From Flavobacterium shii (GTDB lineage: Bacteria; Bacteroidota; Bacteroidia; Flavobacteriales; Flavobacteriaceae): a stretch of 64,000 bases of DNA. The stretch spans positions 91,995 to 155,994 of the forward strand of contig NZ_JAOZEW010000016.1 in assembly GCF_025847235.1 (NCBI RefSeq), in the 5' to 3' direction. The notes beneath the pieces are model-generated. The model saw only the letters and a list, made by a program, of their open reading frames with translations. It was not told the DNA's origin and did not search any database. Made by a program: the position numbers and the translations under genes. Positions 58,761 through 64,000 of this stretch are shown one piece after another; position 1 is the stretch's first letter, and every line of letters begins with the position of its first letter.

Positions 58761-58838
58761 TAGCCCTGATAGAAGCGGCATCCTTTTTCTGGCTCTTTTT
58801 GCTAGAAAAAGATATAGCGGAGAGCAGGAAATAGCTTC
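58761..58838. repeat. Dispersed flavobacterial hairpin repeat, copy 2
   Basis: TAGCCCTGATAGAAGCGGCA, stem ATCCTTTTTCT ... AGAAAAAGAT, loop GGCTCTTTTTGCT, then AGCGGAGAGCAGGAA. Same three blocks as 2475-2549. Just upstream, 58697-58721 has CTTCGACTCCGCTCAGGATG, another dispersed motif (compare 42818 and 62646). The gap 58693-58909 holds no gene. Confidence 0.7.
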
Positions 58839-58909
58839 AAAAAAAAAATCATCAATCAATCATCAATCAAAAAACGAATCGTTCAATCTAAACAAAACAA
58901 AATGAAATT

Positions 58910-59242
58910 ATGAACATTGAAAACACAAAAGCACAGATGCGCAAAGGTGTTCTTGAGTTTTGTATCTTATCTGTACTGAAAGAAAAAGATGCTTATACAT
59001 CGGAAATATTAGACACTTTGAAAAACGCAAAATTACTGGTAGTAGAGGGAACTATTTATCCATTGCTAACCAGATTGAAAAACGACGGTTTACTTAATTA
59101 TCGCTGGGAAGAATCGACTTCGGGACCACCACGAAAATATTATGGATTAACCGAAATAGGTCAAACATTTTTAAACGAACTAAATGGTACCTGGAATGAA
59201 CTTTCGGATGCTGTAACACTAATCACCAATCAAAAACAATAG
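58910..59242 (+). CDS. PadR family transcriptional regulator
   Basis: A 110-residue winged-helix protein (RKGVLEFCILSVLKEKDAYT, EGTIYPLLTRLKNDGLLNYR, then ESTSGPPRKYYGLTEIG). PadR regulators usually repress their own operon. It begins a tightly packed operon (2-bp gap) with PspC and DUF2807 genes, an arrangement common in Bacteroidota, and is expected to control them. Confidence 0.93.
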   Translation: MNIENTKAQMRKGVLEFCILSVLKEKDAYTSEILDTLKNAKLLVVEGTIYPLLTRLKNDGLLNYRWEESTSGPPRKYYGLTEIGQTFLNELNGTWNELSDAVTLITNQKQ

Positions 59243-59244
59243 TC

Positions 59245-60975
59245 ATGAACAAAACAGTAAATATTAACTTAGGAGGTATGTTCTTTCATATCGATGAAGA
59301 TGCATACTTAAAACTAACACGCTATTTTGACGCTATAAAACGTTCTTTGGGCAACTCTTCTGGTAAGGATGAAATTATTAAAGACATTGAAATGCGTGTG
59401 TCGGAATTATTGACCGAGAAACAAAAAAGCGAAAAACATGTTGTAGGTTTAAAAGATGTAGATGAGGTGATTGCAGTAATGGGACAACCGGAAGACTACA
59501 TTATAGAGGAAGAAGCTAACTCATCTAATCAATCATTTAGCAATTCTGGAACTAGAAGAACCAAAAAATTATACCGTGATAAAGAAAAAGGTATGATTGG
59601 TGGTGTAGCAACAGGTTTGGGACATTATTTTGGGATTGACGCCGTTTGGTTAAAAATCATGTTCTTGATATTTGTTTTTGCAGGATTTGGAACTGGTATC
59701 GTAGCGTATATCGTTTTATGGATTGTAACTCCCGAAGCTATAACAACTTCGGAGAAACTTGAAATGACTGGTGAACCGGTTACGATTTCGAATATCGAAA
59801 AAAAAGTACGTGAGGAAATCGAGTCTTTTTCGGATAAATTTAAAAATGCCGATTATGACAAAATGGGAAACCAGGTAAAGACGGGTGCTGAGAAATTAGG
59901 AAATGGTTTTGGTGATTTTATTATGACTGTTTTTAAAATCTTCGCTAAGTTTTTAGGAATTATTCTAATCATGTCTGGGATCTCAACTTTGATCTTATTG
60001 CTTATTGGGGTTTTTACTTTGGGAACAAATATCTTTATTGATTTTCCTTGGCAGAATTTTGTAGACGCTGGGAACTTTACAGATTACCCTATTTGGGTGT
60101 TTGGTTTATTGATGTTCTTTGCTGTTGGGATTCCTTTTTTCTTCTTAACACTTTTGGGTTTTAAATTACTGGCTCCAAACATGAAATCTATAGGAAATAT
60201 TGCTAAGTATACACTTCTTGCAGTTTGGATTATAGCAATGGCACTAGCAATAAGTGTTGGGATAAAACAAGCAACTGAGGTTTCTTATGAGAACAAATCG
60301 GTACAAAAACAACCTATAAACATTAAAACTACTGATACTCTTTTTGTAAAGTTTAAATACAATGATTATTACTCTAAAGACCTTAATCACCACACAGATT
60401 TTGAATTTGTACAGGATTCGGCAAATAATCAGCTGATATATTCAACGAATGTTAACATTCATGTAATGAAAACTGATGAGAAAACTGCTTACATTCAAAT
60501 AGAGAAAAAAGCAAGAGGAAGATCATTTATCGATGCTAAGGAAAGAGCCGAAAAAATAAACTATAAAGTCGAAATAAAAGGAAATCAACTTATACTTGAT
60601 AATTACTTTCTTACTGATGTAAAAAACAAGTTTAGAGATCAAGAAGTTCAGATTTATTTATACTTGCCAGAAGGACAATTATTAAAACCAGATTCTTCGG
60701 TAGAAGATTACGATCGCTCTGATGATAATTTCTTTAATCTGCATTTTAGTTCAGACAATTACATCTATAAAGTAGAAAGTTCTAAAGTTAAATGCTTGAA
60801 TTGTCCAATATCAGAAAATGAATTTGATGATGTTGATAATAATGAAAATAATGACCCAAGCGATACTATAAATGAAGTATCGGTTAAAATAAACGGAAAA
60901 GAAGTTCTGAACGGAAAGAAAACATCAGGACACTTAACTACAGATAAAAACGGAGTTATAATTAAAATTAACTAA
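59245..60975 (+). CDS. PspC domain membrane protein
   Basis: A 576-residue inner-membrane protein. N-terminal cytoplasmic helical region (about 1-100: GNSSGKDEIIKDIEMRVSEL, DVDEVIAVMGQPEDYI); PspC domain about 110-170 (KLYRDKEKGMIGGVATGLGH, YFGIDAVWLKIMFLIFVFAG); further membrane helices about 225-265, 285-312 and 322-343; and a C-terminal beta domain outside the membrane (about 350-576) resembling the DUF2807/GIN partners. Likely an envelope-stress sensor or anti-sigma-like factor, by analogy only. Confidence 0.9.
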   Translation: MNKTVNINLGGMFFHIDEDAYLKLTRYFDAIKRSLGNSSGKDEIIKDIEMRVSELLTEKQKSEKHVVGLKDVDEVIAVMGQPEDYIIEEEANSSNQSFSNSGTRRTKKLYRDKEKGMIGGVATGLGHYFGIDAVWLKIMFLIFVFAGFGTGIVAYIVLWIVTPEAITTSEKLEMTGEPVTISNIEKKVREEIESFSDKFKNADYDKMGNQVKTGAEKLGNGFGDFIMTVFKIFAKFLGIILIMSGISTLILLLIGVFTLGTNIFIDFPWQNFVDAGNFTDYPIWVFGLLMFFAVGIPFFFLTLLGFKLLAPNMKSIGNIAKYTLLAVWIIAMALAISVGIKQATEVSYENKSVQKQPINIKTTDTLFVKFKYNDYYSKDLNHHTDFEFVQDSANNQLIYSTNVNIHVMKTDEKTAYIQIEKKARGRSFIDAKERAEKINYKVEIKGNQLILDNYFLTDVKNKFRDQEVQIYLYLPEGQLLKPDSSVEDYDRSDDNFFNLHFSSDNYIYKVESSKVKCLNCPISENEFDDVDNNENNDPSDTINEVSVKINGKEVLNGKKTSGHLTTDKNGVIIKIN

Positions 60976-60977
60976 TC

Positions 60978-61718
60978 ATGATCAAGATAATTATGTGTAT
61001 TACCAAGTTTATAGTTGTTGCCTTAACAGCTTTATTATTTGCTTCTTGTAACTTTACAAACAATCTAAAATCGATACAAGGAAGCGGAAAAGTTACTACT
61101 GAAAAAAGAAACATTCAGGGAGATTTTAAAAATATATCTGTAGAAAACGCTATCGATCTTGTAATTGAACAATCGGATAAAACCGAAGTTACTGTAGAAG
61201 CTGACGATAATTTGATAAACGGAATAACTACTAAAGTTGAAGGAAACACATTGGTAATTAAATGTGATTATAATTCTTTTAGTAATGTAAAGTCTAAAAG
61301 GGTTATTGTAAAAATGCCAAATATTGACAAAATAGAAGCTTCGAGCGCATCATCTGTAAAAAGCCAAAACATTTTAAGAGGAGAAGATATTAGTCTAGAG
61401 GCTTCAAGCGCTGCAACAATGGATTTAAATATAGAATCGGATGCTATTACTTGCGAAACAAGTAGTGCCAGTTCAATATCCATAGAAGGAAAAGCATTGA
61501 AATTAAAAGCTTCTTCTTCTAGCGCAAGTAGTATTAATGCAAAAAACATGCTTGCCAACGATATTGAAGCACAAGCTTCTAGCGGTGCTTCTATAAATGT
61601 ACACCCAATTGTGAGTTTAAAAGCTGAAGCAAATAGTGGAGCGAATGTTAATTACAATTCAGTTCCTAAATCTATCGAAAAAAATTCGAGTTCAGGAGGA
61701 AGTATCAATCAAGATTAA
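60978..61718 (+). CDS. DUF2807 (head GIN domain) lipoprotein
   Basis: A 246-residue lipoprotein: signal KFIVVALTALLFASC with lipobox FASC, then a right-handed beta-helix-like GIN domain of repeated strands (NISVENAIDLVIEQSDKTEV, KIEASSASSVKSQN, ISLEASSAATMDLN, ITCETSSASSISIEG). Ser/Ala-rich turns recur every 19-20 residues. It is the last gene of the PadR-PspC operon (2-bp gap) and probably interacts with the external part of the PspC protein. Confidence 0.9.
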   Translation: MIKIIMCITKFIVVALTALLFASCNFTNNLKSIQGSGKVTTEKRNIQGDFKNISVENAIDLVIEQSDKTEVTVEADDNLINGITTKVEGNTLVIKCDYNSFSNVKSKRVIVKMPNIDKIEASSASSVKSQNILRGEDISLEASSAATMDLNIESDAITCETSSASSISIEGKALKLKASSSSASSINAKNMLANDIEAQASSGASINVHPIVSLKAEANSGANVNYNSVPKSIEKNSSSGGSINQD

Positions 61719-61746
61719 ACCTTAAATAGTCCTTAAAATTATATTA

Positions 61747-61775
61747 ATCATCCATCGAAAGTGGATGATTTTTTT
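61747..61775 (+). terminator. Terminator of the PadR-PspC-DUF2807 operon
   Basis: 8-bp stem ATCATCCA / TGGATGAT with seven-base loop and T-run; a TATATTTG box (61775-61782) for the next gene overlaps its end. Confidence 0.9.
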
Positions 61776-61798
61776 ATATTTGTAAAAAACTAAATTTA

Positions 61799-62632
61799 AT
61801 GAAAAATTACACGCTAGTACTTCTACTTTTAGTTGTTTCCACGACAACTTTTGCACAAAAAAAGGAAAAAATAAAAGGTTCTAAAACAGTAACCATCACT
61901 TCCAAAGAAATAGGTGAATTCAATAGTCTTGAAATTAATGACAATCTTGAAGTTTACCTGGAACGTGGTGAAAAAAATGAAATAAAAATCGAAGCCGACG
62001 ATAATCTTCACGAAATTATCGCAACAGATTTAAATGGGCAATTACTTCGTCTTTACACATCCAAAGATGCCAGTATCTTTAAAAAACTAATTGTAAGGGT
62101 AACTTATACAAAGAATTTAATTAAAGTTATTGCAAAAAACACAGCCGTAGTTAACGCTATTCAGGAAGTTCAGCTTGATGACATTACATTTAACTCTGTA
62201 GATTATTCGAAATTATTTTTGAATGTAAATTCCAAAAAGTTTGCTTTGATTGCTGATGATAAATCTAAAATCGAGTTAAACTTAAAATCCGAGAATGCAA
62301 GTGTTCAATTAAGTAAAAATGCAGGACTAAAAGCATTGGTTGCCGCAACAGATTTTAAATGTGATTTATATCAAAAATCAAATGCAGCCATTGAAGGTAA
62401 TGCTACAAATGCAACTTTTAGACTTGATAACAACTCTGTACTAACAGGAAATAAATTTACTGTAAAGAATGCTAATCTTACAGCCGAAAGTTATACAACT
62501 TGTAGCTTACTTGCAGAAACTACAATTACTATTGCTGCAGGAGACAAAGCCGAAGTTCAGCTTTTGGGAACACCTAAAATTGAACTTACTCGTTTTACAG
62601 AAGAAGCTAAATTGGTAAAAAGATTGAAGTAA
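61799..62632 (+). CDS. DUF2807 family secreted protein
   Basis: A 277-residue exported protein: signal peptide MKNYTLVLLLLVVSTTTFAQ, then GIN/DUF2807 strands (FNSLEINDNLEVYLERGEKN, EIKIEADDNLHEIIATDLNG, ALIADDKSKIELNLKSENAS). It resembles the preceding lipoprotein but has a separate promoter region (TATATTTG 61775-61782) and no lipobox. Function unknown. Confidence 0.88.
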   Translation: MKNYTLVLLLLVVSTTTFAQKKEKIKGSKTVTITSKEIGEFNSLEINDNLEVYLERGEKNEIKIEADDNLHEIIATDLNGQLLRLYTSKDASIFKKLIVRVTYTKNLIKVIAKNTAVVNAIQEVQLDDITFNSVDYSKLFLNVNSKKFALIADDKSKIELNLKSENASVQLSKNAGLKALVAATDFKCDLYQKSNAAIEGNATNATFRLDNNSVLTGNKFTVKNANLTAESYTTCSLLAETTITIAAGDKAEVQLLGTPKIELTRFTEEAKLVKRLK

Positions 62633-62701
62633 TAAGTAAAAGGTTTTGACTCCGCTACCTGACAATCTTGTCAAATCGAGCAGAGTCGAGATTATAAAAA
62701 C

Positions 62702-62736
62702 AAAAAAGTCCCAATCTTACGATTGGGACTTTTTTT
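62702..62736. terminator. Bidirectional terminator between DUF2807 and trxB
   Basis: GTCCCAATC / GATTGGGAC, loop TTAC, six A before and seven T after, so it works for both convergent genes. Confidence 0.92.
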
Positions 62737-62753
62737 ATAATGTGTATGTCTAA

Positions 62754-63701
62754 TTAGTCTTTTGAAGCCAAATATCTTTCGGCATCCAAAGCTGCCATAC
62801 AACCTGTCCCTGCAGCAGTAATTGCCTGACGGTATACATGATCGGCTGCATCTCCTGCAACAAAAACACCTTCAACATTTGTATATGTTGTTCCCGGAGT
62901 ATTGATGATATATCCTGTCTCATCTAGAGTTAAATAGTCTTTGAAGATATCTGTGTTTGGTTTATGACCAATTGCAACGAAGAATCCTGTTGCCGGAATG
63001 TCAAAAATTTCGCCAGTAGTTTTATTTTTTGCTTTTACAGCAGTAACTACTTGCTCATCTCCAACTACTTCTACAGTATCGTGGTTCATTAAAATCACGA
63101 TGTTTTCGGTTTTACGAACACGGTCTTCCATAATTTTTGAAGCTCTGAATTTTTCACTTCTTACTAACATTGTTACTTTTTTACAAAGTTTAGATAAGTA
63201 ATGTGCTTCTTCACAAGCAGAATCTCCTGCTCCAACAATTACAACTTCTTGGTTTCTATAAAAGAATCCGTCGCAAACAGCACAAGCAGAAACTCCACCA
63301 CCCATTTTTAAGTAATGTTGTTCAGATGGTAATCCAAGATATTTAGCAGATGCTCCAGTAGAAATAATTACCGTTTCGCAATGTAATTCGATAGTATCAT
63401 TAATCCATACTTTATGGATATCTCCAGAAAAATCAACTTTGGTAGCCCATCCATCACGGATATCTGCACCAAAACGTTGCGCCTGACTTTGTAATTGCAC
63501 CATCATTTCTGGTCCTGTTACTCCATCAACATAACCAGGGAAATTCTCTACTTCATTAGTTGTAGTTAATTGTCCTCCAGGTTGCATTCCTTGATATAAA
63601 ATGGGGTTCATGTTAGCTCTGGCGGCATAAATAGCGGCAGTATAACCTGCTGGACCAGAACCTATAATTAGGCATTTAATTTTTTCGATTGTATCTGACA
63701 T
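62754..63701 (-). CDS. trxB: Thioredoxin-disulfide reductase
   Basis: A 315-residue flavoenzyme that reduces thioredoxin with NADPH. FAD motif GSGPAGYTAAIYAARANM at the start, redox-active CAVC (SACAVCDGFFYR), NADPH motif VIVGAGDSACEEAHYL and the C-terminal FAD motif GVFVAGDAADHVYRQAITA. Start ATG 63701 (MSDTIEKIKCLIIGSG); the upstream extension to 63725 is not needed. On the minus strand TACCTTTG at 63730-63723 fits a -7 box. Confidence 0.96.
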   Translation of the reverse strand: MSDTIEKIKCLIIGSGPAGYTAAIYAARANMNPILYQGMQPGGQLTTTNEVENFPGYVDGVTGPEMMVQLQSQAQRFGADIRDGWATKVDFSGDIHKVWINDTIELHCETVIISTGASAKYLGLPSEQHYLKMGGGVSACAVCDGFFYRNQEVVIVGAGDSACEEAHYLSKLCKKVTMLVRSEKFRASKIMEDRVRKTENIVILMNHDTVEVVGDEQVVTAVKAKNKTTGEIFDIPATGFFVAIGHKPNTDIFKDYLTLDETGYIINTPGTTYTNVEGVFVAGDAADHVYRQAITAAGTGCMAALDAERYLASKD

Positions 63702-63812
63702 AATTTTTATTTTACTGAGATGCAAAGGTAAACTTTATTCTAAAAATTAGAGACTTAAATAAATCCTAAATAACTATATTAAAATAAATAAAATTTATTT
63801 TGGAAAATAGTT

Positions 63813-63841
63813 TTGACAACTCAAATATTTATCTATCTTTG
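63813..63841 (+). promoter_or_regulatory. Promoter of tRNA-Pro
   Basis: TTG at 63813-63815, 18-bp spacer, TATCTTTG at 63834-63841. Confidence 0.7.
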
Positions 63842-63851
63842 CACCCGCTTT

Positions 63852-63926
63852 CGGGGTGTAGCGTAGCTCGGTTATCGCGCCTGCTTTGGGAGCAGGAGGC
63901 CGCAGGTTCGAATCCTGCCACCCCGA
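63852..63926 (+). tRNA. tRNA-Pro (anticodon UGG)
   Basis: Acceptor CGGGGTG / CACCCCG, D stem GCTC region, anticodon stem CCTGC / GCAGG with loop TTTGGGA (anticodon TGG), T arm with GTTCGAATC. CCA is not encoded. Confidence 0.95.
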
Positions 63927-63928
63927 CT

Positions 63929-63962
63929 AAAGTCTTTTCATTTATCTGAAAAGACTTTTTTT
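63929..63962 (+). terminator. Terminator of tRNA-Pro
   Basis: 12-bp stem AAAGTCTTTTCA / TGAAAAGACTTT with loop TTTATC and T-run, starting 2 bp after the tRNA. Confidence 0.92.
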
Positions 63963-64000
63963 GTTTTTAATCCCTTTCAACTTTTTAGATAAACAAAAAC

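Overview
The window is chromosomal DNA of a flavobacterium (Bacteroidota, probably genus Flavobacterium). Evidence: AT-rich sequence; family-typical core genes (murA start, DUF4290, DUF493, recQ-fmt, trxB); a large secreted M43 protease ending in a type IX secretion sorting domain; and promoters of the Bacteroidota form TTG-N18-21-TAnnTTTG in front of an HU gene, an AAA ATPase gene and two tRNA genes.

Layout. 1-8512: core genes (murA start, DUF4290, DUF493, esterase, AAA ATPase, recQ-fmt, HU, yqgE, class IV aminotransferase, START-like protein). 8665-8738: tRNA-Met(CAU). 8695-35468: a 26.7-kb integrated element bounded by 47-bp direct repeats of the tRNA-Met 3' end, with a tyrosine integrase beside attL. 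35469-36140: remnant of an older insertion at the same tRNA, including a decayed third copy of the tRNA 3' end and its terminator. 36482-63701: chromosomal genes (M43/PKD T9SS protease, DPP-IV-like S9 peptidase, acetyltransferases, AraC regulators, a hybrid histidine kinase with response regulator, esterases, MepB, LysE, PadR-PspC-DUF2807 operon, trxB). 63852-63926: tRNA-Pro(UGG).

The element is the main attraction. It has no terminase, portal, tail or tape-measure gene and no relaxase or conjugation gene that I can recognise. It does have a compact lysis cassette (GH19 endolysin, holin, unimolecular-spanin-like lipoprotein with a C-terminal membrane helix, and a 33-residue membrane peptide). 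It also has a leftward operon of about 17 mostly small genes: at least seven encode proteins with a short Gly/Val-rich membrane helix flanked by lysines, four encode all-beta proteins of 105-274 residues, and one encodes a transglutaminase-like protein. A 743-residue protein joins an ArdC/zincin-like region to a RadA-like ATPase. I infer a temperate, probably tailless and possibly membrane-containing virus; the family is not one I can name.

The virus-like part carries two cargoes. One is a type VI secretion module (VgrG, small putative adaptor, DUF2235/Tle1-like lipase effector, DUF2931 lipoprotein and a membrane protein as likely immunity), set off by terminators. The other is an ABC-ATPase/TOPRIM protein of the OLD type next to attR, a likely anti-phage gene. 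A control region at 32760-32882 has an HTH repressor gene preceded by two 16-bp direct repeats that lie over a leftward Bacteroidota promoter, which would drive the replication/early genes. A 70-bp intergenic element with inverted ends occurs three times inside the element, each time filling the gap between two genes exactly.
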